From assembly GCA_039621445.1 (NCBI GenBank), contig CP154954.1:10745521-10809520 (forward strand): 64,000 nucleotides of DNA, read 5' to 3'. Positions 10,736-21,080 of the stretch are shown piece by piece. The stretch comes from Euglena gracilis (Eukaryota > Euglenida > Euglenophyceae > Euglenales). Each line of letters starts with the position of its first letter. Within the stretch, counting starts at the first letter, position 1. The notes under the pieces are model-generated. The model made no database searches. It saw only the letters and a list, made by a program, of their open reading frames with translations, and had not been told where the DNA came from. Made by a program: the position numbers and the translations under genes.

Positions 10736-12432
10736 GATTTGGTTTGTTTCCTGGGGAGTGAGTTTCGACGCTCCCAGCAGAAAGGGCAGGGCCGGTTGTG
10801 CCTTGCGTACCGGAGGGACGGAACACCAGCAAGGTACCGCCCTCAGGTTGTTGCTTACTGTTTTTGCTGTACAATTACATTTGCAATGCTCTGGCTAAGA
10901 ATGTTATGGGGTCGACACAGTCGTCTTTTGATGGAACCATCGACTGAAAGTTTGCATTTTTTTTAATCGGTTTCCGATTTTGTCCCGAAAATTCTGTGCG
11001 GCTATTTTTCCGAAAAATCTGCCTCCCCCCCCCCAGGGCCGTGGCACTCTGGCGTCAAAATCCATAGGGCTGACTCTTCCGCCCCCCCCTTCCCAGGGCC
11101 GAAGCCCACTGGGGGTCATAAAAACCCTGGGGGCTGAGGGATGTGGGCGCCTGGGTTAGCTTTTAAGTTTAGCACCTGAGGTTAGTTAACTTACAAGGGC
11201 ACTCAGCACCCCTGACTCACACTCCCCTTCCCAACGAACTGTTTACAACTCTTCTCGACTCACTTAGGAAGGGGTGCAGAGTGCGTTTGTCGAAAGGGGG
11301 CTGGGCCGTTCCTGTTTTTGGTCCCAGGTTGGTCTCTCCTCTGGGGGGGGCGTGGCCTGGTTGAGGTTGTTGTTTTTTTTAGGTGGCTGTCCCCCCCCCC
11401 CCAGGTCCGTTGTCGTGTGGGGGTAGAGGGGGGCTGGCGCCAGGAGCCGACCACAACCCCGCTTTTTTTTTAAAAGGGGTGTACCTCCTGTTTGGGGTGT
11501 TCCGCCTCTGCCTGCCAAGCGGTCAGTCGACGGCCAGGGGCTATTTTTTTATACAAAAATCAAGCGAAGGCTGAGTCAGGGTCTTTCGGTTAAAACCAGG
11601 CTGGGGCAGGGCCAGTTTTTTCTCTCAGCGGAGGTCAGGTGGCTGGTTCTCCCCATGGGGGGGTTTCTTTTGTGTGTGTTTTTTATTCAGCCTTGGTGGC
11701 GCACCCCCCCCTTAGGTCCAGGTCCCGTAGGGGGAAAAACTGACAAGCGCTGCCCACCTCAGCCAAAAGTCATTTTCAATTATTTTTTTTGGAATGCTCC
11801 CAGGGGTGTATCCTGGTAAGCCCAGCTCTGTCAGGCGTGGTGGGGGGGCAGCAGGTTCATTTACCCCAACTTCTGTTCCACCCCCTCTCTTTCGGCTAGC
11901 GTCTGTGGAGTTGAAAAATGCACAAGTTAAGCGGAGGGCTGGGTTTCATTTGAGCCCTCTACGGTTTGGGTCAGACCAGGTGTGGCCAACCCAGGTTCTG
12001 GTTGTTTTTTTTTAGCAGGTCCGTGGCTGCCCCCCCCCTCTTGGCCCTTCATCAACGGGGGCGGGGCAGGCGCCAAGCGTTGCCCACGGTCCCTGTTTTG
12101 TGGGGGGCAGTTGGCTGGGCACCCCTTCTTTTCCTTTTTGAGTTTTTTTGTTTTTCTTTTTTTTGCTTTTTTTTTGAGGGGGACGGTGGCTGGACCCCCC
12201 TCCCAGGTCCCTTGTCGGGGGGGGAACAGCAGGCGCCAAGCGCCGCTCCTTTTTTTTAATAAAAGATCTCTGCCCCGACCTTGGACTTCCCGTGGGGGGG
12301 AACCCAGGTTCTGCCAGGAGTACCCTGGTTCACTGGGGTGGGCACTCAAGGTTCGGTGTGGGGGAGCACCCCAGGTTTGGCGTGAAGGGGTGGGGGCGCT
12401 CCAGGTTCATTATGGGAGGGCTTTGCTTCCGA
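10736..12432. repeat. GC-rich degenerate repeat field
   Basis: Blocks recur around GTGGCTG-poly(C)-AGGTCC, GTTGTCG and GGCGCCA, followed by poly(T), near 11,380, 12,020 and 12,185. Units are roughly 150-600 bases. Long G, C and T homopolymers dominate. I see no gene. Short + strand ORFs here shift frame at each homopolymer. Confidence 0.45.
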
Positions 12433-13067
12433 CTACGGTGGAAGAAACGGTCTGAGGGCTCTGAACAGGTAAAGGGGGCTGCGGGGGGGGACAGCCCGAA
12501 CCAATATTTGGGGGAGGAAGAGCCTCCAGGGGCGAGCTAGCCCCAAAGGTCCCGGAGGAACCAGGGGGTGGGGCGTCGCAGGGGTGAGTCGTCGTGGTCG
12601 GAGGAGGCGGAGGTCGGCAACGCTCGGGGTCCTGAGGTAGAGGGGGTGGCTGAGGGAGCAGGGGGCTGCGGGGGCTGCTGCAGATGGAGCGCCCGCGCTC
12701 CCTCCGGGTGGGGGTGGGTGGTGTCGTTGTTGGGGTGGGCTGGGGTGGTATTTGGTGGGTATGCATATGGCTGGGGGTGGGGGGCAGCTTGTAGGCTGGG
12801 TAGGGGTGGGTGTGGGCGTTCTCCAGCAGCTGGCGGGGGGGAGCTCGGTCTCGATGGCCTTGCTCAGGGGTGGGGGTAGAATGGTGGAGATGATGAAGTC
12901 GGGGGTTGGGGGTGGCTGGAATGGGGGAGGGGGTTTGGCGTCAAAGGGGTTGAGGTCGAAAGTAGGGGTGGTGATGTTGGGGTTGTTGGGGTTGGGGTTG
13001 GCGTTGTTGTCGTCGATGTCGGGCCATCTGTGAGGGAACGTGGGGATGAAGAAGACAAGGAACCTTG
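12433..13067 (-). other. Pro/Thr-rich tail region after the element B chromodomain
   Basis: On the - strand, directly beyond the chromodomain stop at 13,068, the sequence is a GT-rich/CA-rich low-complexity tract. It translates in two frames to Pro/Thr/Asn repeats. It is either the 3' non-coding end of element B or a simple-sequence tract. A protein role is unlikely because both frames look equally biased. Confidence 0.35.
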
Positions 13068-13447
13068 TCACTTCATCAGTTCCAAAAATTCCTTTGCATC
13101 CAAATCCACCCCGTTGTTCACACAATAGGCAACCACGGCCTTATTGATTCTAAAGAAAAAATTCCCCACTGGTTCCCATTGGTCGTCTTCTGGCCCTAAT
13201 CCTTTCCTTTCCATGGCACCAAAAATTCCGTCTTCCCGTTTTCGCGTCGGTGGTTGAGTATCCTTTCCACCTCCCACTCATCAGGTCCAACCTCCAGTTC
13301 TTGAGCTTTTCCACACCCAAAATACAAGGGCACGGGGGTGGTTGAGTTAAGGTCCTCCACGTGTGGTTTCAGTTGGGAACGGTGGGCCGGTTGTCGCTTA
13401 CCCGGCTGAAGTTCCACCACATAGGAGTGGTCTCCCACTCTTTCCAA
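13068..13447 (-). pseudogene. pol: Integrase C-terminus and chromodomain (element B)
   Basis: Read on the - strand, 13,447-13,196 gives GDHSYVVELQPGKRQPAHRSQLKPH, the SH3-like end of integrase (GPF/Y-type module). It continues with DEWEVERILNHRRENGKTEFLVPWKG. One frame over, 13,240-13,068 continues EDDQWEPVGNFFFRINKAV. Together these make a chromodomain, the targeting module that defines chromoviruses and steers insertion to marked chromatin. The frameshift at about 13,240 breaks it. It ends LELMK-stop. Confidence 0.75.
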
Positions 13448-13593
13448 AAACCACCGCCGGCCCTTTCCACCTGGGTTCCAACTTATCGGTTCCAGGATGT
13501 CGTTAAGGTTGGTACCAATCCTTGGAACCGATTTTCAGGGCTGCAGGTTCACGTCGTTTCTGGTTCACAGCGGCCTTCCGAGCCTTCAGTTTT

Positions 13594-14561
13594 TCATTGA
13601 GGGTTTGGGCACCCCACCTGTCTTGTTACTTCATTCGTTTGAGTAATTATGTCGCACATTCGGCTTCCCGCTGTTTTTTTTTTGTGCGGAATCCCGCAAA
13701 ACGGTCGGTGTCGCCCAAAAACAATCTCGTAGGGGGACAGTCCAACATCCGCAGGCACGTCGTGAATGGCCCTCATAGCCCGTGGGAGGAGCTCCACCAA
13801 CGGGACACCGTTTTCTGCAACCAGCTTTGCAAGCTTCCGTATCACCAGCTGCCCGGCTACCTCTGCCCTTCCGTTCGCCTGATGGTGGTAAGCCTGTCCA
13901 TAGGCAACCCTTACACCGTGTGCCGCGCACAGAGTTTTCCACCAGGCTGCTGTGAACTGTGGACCCCTGTCAGAACTCACCACCGAGGGGATTCCGAACA
14001 GATCCCACTGTCGAAACATTTCCTTTGCTACCTTTTCTGCTGTGAGACCCTTACGATAAGATGGGGGGTAGCAACCATCCACCCACTCAATCGGTCCACA
14101 CAAAGCGCCAAAGTGTCGTACCGTTTCCCTTCGAAAGTAATTTCCAGTAGTTCAAAGAGGTCGACCGCCACGCTGTCCATCATGTGGGGCGGGACCGGTG
14201 TTGGTTGTATCGGACACTTGAAGGGTTGATGCTTCGGTTCAGTGACCTGACACGTTTCATACATCCCCATCAATTTGCTGGTAAGTTTTTTTGCGTGTTG
14301 GTAGTCAGCGAAAAGAAACCACCGACCCATCTGATCCCACAGCCGTTCAGCCCCTGGGTGTCCTGCCGCTTTGTGGTGTTCCCGGATGACCATCCCCGTG
14401 ACCTCCGTTGGTACACAAAAGAGTCCGTGTTTGAAGAGCCTTCCGTTTTCAAATCGGGAGCCCTCAGGCCATTCTTCGAACCCCGCATCCTCCAACCCCT
14501 TGAGCACAGGGCCCCACTTGGGGCACCCGCTGTACCCGCTGCTCCAGTCCTCGTCCATCAC
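13594..14561 (-). pseudogene. pol: Integrase zinc-binding and DDE core (element B)
   Basis: The - strand shows the HHCC zinc-binding domain (EHHKAAGHPGAERLWDQM ... MYETCQV). It is followed by the catalytic core VAVDLFELLEI, ALCVDRLSGWMV, PSVVSSDRGPQFTA and HHQANGRAEVAG. The D, D and E catalytic positions are all present. The core is split over two overlapping frames near 14,050-14,100. Integrase joins the cDNA to the chromosome. Confidence 0.85.
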
Positions 14562-15059
14562 CGACTGCGACCCTGTCGGTGGAAGCTCCGGGCGTGCACT
14601 CCCCTTGATGGAGGTCCCACAGGCAGGCTCGTCGAAGATGAGGGACGCTGCGCGTCCTCGAGTCCGTCCTACTTGCTGTTTTTGGAGGGTCCACAGGATC
14701 CTCTTCCAAGGTTCTTCGCCTAGGGGGGTCTTCCTCTGTGGCTATCCCTTTGGCCATTTCTTTTCTGGGGTTCCCTTTTCTTGTGTGCCTTCGGTGTCCC
14801 TGTCCTTGGGGTTTGAAGTTTGTCAATTTTTTGGGGGGGGGTCTCCTTCCCTGGTGTGACTTTACTCGTTGTGGCCGAATCCTATCCAGTCTTGGCCCCT
14901 CCCCTTGTTGTGACGGCCACAACGAGGGGTGGGTCTCCAAAAATTTTCTGTGCCCGTAGCAATTTCCTTCATCGAAACCACTGAGCAGCCCGTTTCCTCC
15001 CTCCTTTCCTGTTCCATTATTTCTTTTTATGAGGCGGTCATCCTCCTCACTTCCGTGCA
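14562..15059 (-). other. RNase H-integrase spacer of element B
   Basis: About 500 bases lie between the RNase H end (VADALSRL) and the integrase zinc finger. The - strand frame 15,060-14,464 is open but highly basic and Gly/Arg-rich, with no motif. Some inter-domain sequence is normal here, but this is longer than usual and may include a decayed insertion. Confidence 0.35.
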
Positions 15060-15557
15060 CACTAAAGTCGGCAAACGCCTGTGAGGCGGTATATGCTCCA
15101 ACCTGCTCAAGGCGTCAGCCACCACGTTGTCCTTCCCAGGTACGTAGTCCACCGTGATATCAAATTTTGAAAGGAGTTCGTGCCATCTGGCCCTACGTCC
15201 TGACAACCCTGTGGCTGTGTCCAGGTTTTCTGTGGCCCAGGACTCGATTGCTTTTGATCGGTCAGGGCCAGCACCGGTTGCATACCGATCTATGAGGCCC
15301 ATTTCTGAAGGGCCAGGATCACCGCGTACGTTTCCTTGTCCCGTGGTGTCCAAGTCCTGACCTGTCCTGGTGCCAATTTTCGTGAACAAAATGCCACTGG
15401 GGCTGCTTTTTTGGTCTGTGCCGTTGTGGTGGCCGGTTTCCCCGATCCATCCTCCACAAACTGCTCCAAGGCAGCCCCCACAGCCTTGCCACTGGCATCC
15501 CCTCGGAGGATGAATGGCTTGTCGGGGTTGACCGTTTGCAGTTTGAGGCTACAATGT
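15060..15557 (-). pseudogene. pol: RNase H (element B), 3' part after MITE insertion
   Basis: The - strand reads NPDKPFILRGDASGKAVGAALEQF, VAFCSRKLAPGQVRTWTPRDKETYAV and ARWHELLSKFDITVDYVPGKDNVVADALSRL, with frameshifts near 15,490 and 15,300. This is the gypsy RNase H. Its first part lies on the other side of the MITE (KAFQAIKDKLLGTVRL, about 16,225-16,180), so the domain is interrupted. Confidence 0.8.
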
Positions 15558-16180
15558 GGCTAAAAATTACGGAAGACAAAAATTATGGCAAAAATAATTA
15601 CGAGAAAAAAATTTTTGGAAAAATTTTTATTTTGGGAAAATTAATTTTGGCAAAATCTGGTCCCCACGAAGGATTGACCTCTGGCACAGGTGAGCGACAG
15701 TTTTCTCCTGGTTGCGTGTTCAACGTATTTTCTGTCCCCCAGTGGCTGCAATCGCTCAAGGTGTTGTCGCACGTACCCGCCCAGCAACGCTTGCCAAAAA
15801 AAATGGGGCAACGTTCAAGATCGGTCAGGCATGGGCAAAATATTCGCTGGTGAAAGCAGAATGGTGGCCGTTCGCTGCAAATTCTGATAGAATTGTGCCC
15901 ACTGATCAGGTGTCAGTGATTTTTAATGCAGAGCGATTTTTGCTGTGATTTTCCCTAGGTGCTTGATGCCGGTCGCCGGTTTTTCAAGGAGCTGGCCGAG
16001 CATATACCATTGAAGAAACTGGCATTCAATTGGGATGAGTATTGTGTTCTTTTGAGCACAAACCAGAAGTGGACTGGAAGAGGGCGTCGGAAACCGACGG
16101 AGTGAGAAAATCACAAGAAAAAAAAATATGGAAAAATTTGGGTATTTTGCCAAAATTTCTGTCTTCCGTAATTTTTAGCC
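15558..16180. mobile_element. 623-bp MITE inserted in RNase H, with possible captured exon
   Basis: The ends are GGCTAAAAATTACGGAAGAC (15,558-) and its reverse complement ending at 16,180. The terminal inverted repeats are about 35 bp with few mismatches. It splits the RNase H coding region of element B. Flanks ACAATGT and GCACTGT are a weak (5/7) 7-bp target duplication. The interior is GC-richer, with a + strand frame (15,712-15,948) reading GQAWAKYSLVKAEWWPF, which resembles a PWWP fold signature. No transposase is visible. Confidence 0.75.
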
Positions 16181-17013
16181 GCACTGTACCCAACAGTTTG
16201 TCCTTGATGGCCTGGAACGCCTTGCGTTCCTTCTCCCCGAAAAAAACAGGCATCTGGCTCCCTTTTTTCCCCAGTCCCTTCCTCACCTTGAGGTTTTCCA
16301 CCAGATCTGCTGCCAACTCCGCGTATCCTGGGATGTAGGAGGAGTACTAGTTGGTGAATCCCAGGAATGTGCGGAGGGCTGTGATGGTTTTTGGTTCTTC
16401 CCACTTTTCCAGGGCCATCAGTTTTCCTGGGCTGGTCTCCGCTGTCCTCCCCCCATGGTGTGTCCGCAAAATTCCGCTTCATGCACAAAAAAACTTACGT
16501 CTTTTGACGTCGGCTACGAGCAGCTGTTTCTTGAGTGCCTCCATGACTCTGTGGATGTCCTTGCCGTGTTGGAGGATTGTTGCCTCTTCCGTTCCCTGCC
16601 AAACTGTGCCTACGATGATGTCATCAACGTAGGGGTGGGCAATGTCTGCGACCTCCGCCAGGGTTTATTCGATGACCCTCTGGCAAATTGGCACTCCGTT
16701 TTTCATCCCCATCACTACTACTTTCACTGCTTTGTTCCTCTCGGTGTACTACAGCAGGTGTAGGGTCGGGAATCCTTTCTTGTGGATACCTGATGGAAAG
16801 CATCCTTTAGGTCCAACACACTGTACATTGCCCGTTGACACTGTTGGGCCAGGATGTTTCGATCCGGGGGAGAGGGTGTGCGTCTGTCACCGTGGCCACG
16901 TTCAGGGCCCTGAAATCCACCACCCCCCTCCATTTTCCCTCTTTCTTGGCCACCACGAACATGGGGCTGGACCAGTCACTTCTCCCATCCTCCACTTTTT
17001 CATCACTGACCCA
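16181..17013 (-). pseudogene. pol: Reverse transcriptase (element B)
   Basis: The - strand gives SDWSSPMFVVAKKEGKWRGV, VVDFRALNVATVTDAHPLPRI, SVLDLKDAFHQV and the catalytic box AHPYVDDIIVGTVWQG (about 16,640-16,610). It then continues into the RT-RNase H connection. Several frameshifts separate the blocks, so it is dead. It continues in frame from the protease ORF across a TAG at 17,014. Confidence 0.8.
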
Positions 17014-17802
17014 CTAGTCGACCATGTCCAGGAGTGCCTGTGGGCGTTCTCCGGTCACGTGGATGGGTCTTTGTTTTTTTGCCACAGTCCCAGGCTTGAG
17101 TTCTGTTTTCCCGAAATCAAGTGGACCACGTTCAGGGGGGTTTGGGTATATATTGCCCCTCAACACCACTCCCTCGTAGTCTTTGCGCAGCTTTGCGACC
17201 AAATCTGTCACCCTGTCTCCCTCCACAACCTGCCCTTCGGGCACGGCTATCACTCCTTGGATCCCTTGGGCGACTTTGCATTTTTCAGTTTCCATTTGCT
17301 GGGCCAGACTTTCCAAAACCGTTTCCTCCTCAAACAAAAATTCTTCCGTATCACCTGCTTCTGCAGGCACCTGCAGATTCATGGCCCGCACGTTGTTTAT
17401 TTTCTTCAAAAATTTTCTGTCACCCTGTTCCCGTCCTCGTACTCCTTTCCAACTTGTCAGCAGGAGCAATGGTTCCCCTATCAGGGCCAGCGAATGTAGG
17501 TGTGGAAAAACCCCTAAGTGGTGTTGCTCCATCCAGGGATACCCCAAAGTGGCATCCACCTGGATTTCCGCGTCGTGGAAGGTCCCTGTGGTTGTCCATT
17601 CCCTTGTTTTGTCCTGGTTGAAAATCTTGGCTGTCAATTCCAGTGTCAGTGTCGTTTCATGCAACCCTCCCCCAATCCTTGTGCCGTCGGCAGTGACGAG
17701 GGTCAAGGGGTGGTTTGACACCGTGAAGGCTCCTGGGGGTAGAAGGTCTTTTCTGATCAGGTTGGTTTGGGCCCCTGTGTCCACGAGGACCTTCAGGTCC
17801 AC
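17014..17802 (-). CDS. pol: Protease and protease-RT linker (element B)
   Basis: On the - strand the N-terminus has VLVDTGAQTNLIRKDLLPPG and the later ATLGYPWMEQHHLGV. These are the catalytic DTG and the second lobe of a retropepsin. A ~130-residue acidic linker follows and ends VTDLVAKLRKDYEGVVL ... NPPERGPLDFGKTEL, a conserved lead-in to gypsy RT. Element C has the matching linker at 62.0-62.3 kb. It stops at TAG 17,014, with the RT frame continuing. Confidence 0.85.
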   Translation of the reverse strand: MDLKVLVDTGAQTNLIRKDLLPPGAFTVSNHPLTLVTADGTRIGGGLHETTLTLELTAKIFNQDKTREWTTTGTFHDAEIQVDATLGYPWMEQHHLGVFPHLHSLALIGEPLLLLTSWKGVRGREQGDRKFLKKINNVRAMNLQVPAEAGDTEEFLFEEETVLESLAQQMETEKCKVAQGIQGVIAVPEGQVVEGDRVTDLVAKLRKDYEGVVLRGNIYPNPPERGPLDFGKTELKPGTVAKKQRPIHVTGERPQALLDMVD

Positions 17803-17930
17803 CGTTTCACCATGCGGGCAGACCGCACGAATGGCAATCAGAAGTTTGCTTGGACTTCCCCCGTTTCACCACCTGTCTCAACAGTCGTTCCGATGCTGGC
17901 CCAAGCAACCGTTTTGGCAGGTGAACGTTT

Positions 17931-18700
17931 TCATGGTGCCTGCGTGGATTTTTGCTGTGCCGCAGGCTCCTGTGTGTTTTGTTCATCTTTCCAACCAGCA
18001 AAATCTTTGATCAGTTTTTCTGGAATTCGATACTTTTTGTTTCTGGAAATACTGGTCGTGTTGGAGATTTTCACCCGGTGACCCTTCTGCCCTGGGATCA
18101 GGTTGGGACATGTTCTCCTGTCACACAGCTTTCCCTGCACTTGCAGGATATTTTTGCTGCCCCAGATTCTTGTTGGGCTTTTGTACCCCCAGTCGGAGTA
18201 TTGACAATAATCCACATCCACAAATTGATACGGTTACATGTACTCCCTGTGTCTGAGGTACCCATGTCTGGGATTTTCAGGCCACCATTTCTGCGGTCGC
18301 AGAAACTTCACGATCTCCAGCGCCTTTTTGGCCAATGCGTCCCCTTTCCCCAGTTGTCTTGGTCTGGTTGTGAGTGCCAGGCTGAATTCCGTGCAGGGAA
18401 CCCCACAGACCACCGTGTGGAATTCCCCAGGTTTCAGAACTTTCTTGTAGTCCCACGTCAAGACATCCACCTGAAAATCTGCCTGCCACTTGGGGTCCAG
18501 GTCCACTGCAACCTCCTGACACCCCATCTTTTTGTATGCTTGGCCCACCGACTTGGTACCACAGAAAAGCACCAGCATTTTCAGTTTCTGTTCTGCTGAT
18601 CGGTCCGGAACGTTTTTCCCCGGCAGGTATGTTTTTCCCAGTGGCTGGTGCTCATCACCCCCCTCACCTGTCTCCAAATGTGGAAAACGTTGCACTGTCC
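17931..18700 (-). pseudogene. C5-cytosine methyltransferase-like domain in Pol (element B)
   Basis: The - strand reads LKMLVLFCGTKSVGQAYKKM (SAM-binding motif I), EVAVDLDPKWQADFQVDVLTWDY, VVCGVPCTEFSLAL (motif IV, with Pro-Cys as the catalytic Cys) and WWPENPRHGYL (motif VI-like, ENP for ENV). After one TAA at about 18,233 it continues VDVDYCQYSDWGYKSPTRIWG and CDRRTCPNLIP. The order and spacing fit the catalytic half of a C5-methyltransferase, though PC-T replaces the usual PC-Q. It sits between Gag and protease, directly after the Dam-like domain. One stop codon is the only obvious lesion. Confidence 0.75.
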
Positions 18701-18719
18701 CGAAGTTGACCTTGAACGT

Positions 18720-19150
18720 TGGCTGTGGGAGGGTCATGTGCTGCTGGAAGCCCGTCAGGTAATCACAGCGTTCAGTGTGCCCAAACACCAGCAGCACGTC
18801 CACCGGCCACTGTGTTTCCCTGCAACCCTTGTCGACCATGCCAAAAATTTTGGTTTTTGAGGGGGAAGTCATGGACATGATAGCCAGTTTTTTGGCATGT
18901 GGGTACCAAACTCGGTGCTTCCACTGAGGCACCACCAAAACCGCGCGGGCCTGGTTTGTTTGAATTTTTTTGATTACCTCTGGGATTTTGTCGAACGGGG
19001 GGTTGATCCACAGGAGGCTGCCCTGCCAATTTTATTGCTGGAATCTGTGCCGTGTGGGCTGCCTGGTCACCACCAACGCGGGAACCGCTTGTCCTGTTCT
19101 GTGGCGAAGACGTCCACCTGTGGTTGCAAACCGAAATGTGAGATATTTTT
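18720..19150 (-). CDS. Dam-like N6-adenine methyltransferase domain in Pol (element B)
   Basis: The - strand shows FGLQPQVDVFATEQDKRFP (19,140-19,080), SLLWINPPFDKIPEVIKKI (about 19,025-18,965) and AVLVVPQWKHRVWYPHAKKL. The NPPF motif is the catalytic signature of amino-methyltransferases. The D-x-F-A-T lead and the PxW after it match phage-type Dam domains, also reported in DIRS-type retroelements. The same module occurs in elements A and C. It lies between the zinc knuckle and the C5-like domain. Frames between DVFATE and WINPPF are shifted. Confidence 0.65.
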
Positions 19151-19416
19151 TTCACAAAACTGTCCTGCACGTAGTACTGGTTGGTGATCCAACGGGAGGC
19201 TGCCCGCCCAAACCTGCAGCAAGCCTCCTCCCGTGGCACCTGAGTCTTTGTGTTTTGTCTTTGTCTGGTTTGTGCTTTCTGGTCTGAACCCTTGGCTCCC
19301 TAACCTCCCTCCATTCTCTGTTTCTGCTGCGGTAATGGCTCCTTTCTGTCCCTCTGTTCGGTTTGTTAAATCAGGGAGACGCCCCTCTCGTCCCCTCCCT
19401 CCTTACCGCAGCTGCT

Positions 19417-19880
19417 TCACTTCTGCCCCTGGGCAGCAACCTGCTGTCCAGTCTGTGGTGCTACCGTTTTCTGTGTCCACCGCGGTGGCTGTGGACACTC
19501 CCGTTTGAAATGTCCCGGCTGTTCACAGTTGTAACACCGTCCTTCATCTGGAGGTGGCTCGTATCTGGGCTGTACGGCTGTCCCGGAGTTCTGTGTCCAC
19601 TGCCAGAACGGTTGTCCTTTTCCTGTATTTCCCTTCCCGCTCCCCTTCCCAGACCCTTTTCCCTTGCCTTGGTCAGGATGTGAACCCTGTCCCTTGCCTT
19701 TTCCTTTCCCCTTGCTGTAATCCACAGTGGTCCAGCCTGCCCAGTTTGGGCCCAGATTTTGACTCTGTCCCTGATTGTAGGGGGCTGGAGTCTGGGGTTG
19801 TGGGGCACCCGAAGGCTGCCTTTCCTTTTCCGGAGATGGTGGTCTGGGCTTTGGGGAATTGGAACGGGACCGGGCAGGTG
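19417..19880 (-). CDS. gag: Gag C-terminus with zinc knuckle (element B)
   Basis: The - strand encodes Gly-Lys repeats (DYSKGKGKGKGQGSHPDQG) and then one CCHC knuckle, CYNCEQPGHFKREC. Element C Gag has the same GKGKGKGK character. Gag binds and packages the RNA. Upstream (19,880-20,950) Gag is interrupted by a foreign RT fragment. Confidence 0.75.
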
Positions 19881-20950
19881 GGGGCGTTTTGCTTCATTTG
19901 GAGAAAGGCACCTTTTTCCCGATCGATGATGAATCCCAAATGTGGCAGCCTTTGGCTGGGAGTAAACACAGACTTTTTCTCGCTGACTTTGAACCCAGCC
20001 TCCCCTAATGTGTTCAGCATTGTCAACAAATGCTTTTTCACCGAATTTTCTGTTGAACAAAACAGAATGATGTCGTCCAAATAGACGAACACCTGCAATC
20101 CCTTTGATCGCGACAGTTTTTAGCAGGACTTTCATTAGGGACATGAACAATTTTGGTAGGGTGCTTAGGCCAAAACAGGCCCCCTGAAACTCCCACAGGT
20201 CTGGTCCCACCTGAATTCTGACAAATTTTTTGAAAAAAAAACTCGTTTTCCAGACCCAGATGAAAGTAGGCATCTTTCAGGTCTATTTTGACTGCCCAGT
20301 CCTCTTTTTTTAAGAGTGGGAAAAATGGTGGACATGTTTTCCAAAGTGAACTTTTCTGGACAACAAAATTGATTTAGATCTCGACAATCTGTGACCAGTC
20401 GATGCTTGACCCCCTCCCCTTCTGGTTTGCTCAACACAATCCAGGGTACTAGGTGGGAAGTGTCTGTGGCCATTTCCAATTTTTGGTTGCCCCTTTTTCT
20501 TGGTACTCCCTCAGGATTTTTGAGGCCAGGCTAATTTCCTGCTCTGACTTTTGCTGCTGTCTTTTTTGACAGAAACTGGGGTAGAGGGTGGTCTGGCTGC
20601 ACACCATTTTGAATTGGTGATACTACCCACTGGCTTGCATTTTTCTGCCACCATGGCAGACATTTTCTCAGTCTCTGAAACGATGGCACCCCCAGCCATG
20701 CCCTTTCTCTGAAATCCAACCCTTGAAGGATGCCTTTCTCCCATTCCTCTGGGGGGCAGGTTGGTGTGAGCCAGGTCCCTGGTTCCAGGAGCCCTTGAGA
20801 GACTGGTGATGGCCTCAGGGCAGGGGTCAGCAGGGGGATTACCTCCTCCTTGGAGCTCAGCGGGGGGGTCTCTCCCAACTCCATCTTGGTTCTGGCTGGC
20901 CCATCATGGGCACCTGAGGCCTGTAAGCGCTGACTCCTTCTGTGCTTGAC
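19881..20950 (-). pseudogene. Second-type reverse transcriptase fragment inserted in element B gag
   Basis: The - strand has WIVLSKPEGEGVKHRLVTD, CRDLNQFCCPEKFTLENM, KIDLKDAYFHLGLENEF and VFVYLDDIILFCSTENSV. These are RT palm motifs of a lineage different from elements A-C. The LDDI box, the long hydrophobic lead-in and the HLGFIIDREKGAF segment resemble DIRS/YR-type RTs. It is broken by frameshifts and lies between two halves of gag (GKGKGYASQ at 21,081 and DYSKGKGKG at 19,725), so it probably inserted there. No tyrosine recombinase is visible. Confidence 0.6.
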
Positions 20951-21080
20951 TTTGTTGGTTTCACCCCCTCTTGATGCTTCTTTTTTTATGCTTCAGGCCG
21001 TCCCCTTGCCTTTCCTGAGGAAAAGGGTGGGCAGAGAGAGGATTCCAGAGATGATTAAGACCCTTTGGACCACCCTAGTC

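Noticed and set aside
12433-13125. 230-codon Pro-rich - strand ORF as a gene
   Set aside because: Two frames show the same bias from simple sequence, and it begins inside the chromodomain stop region.
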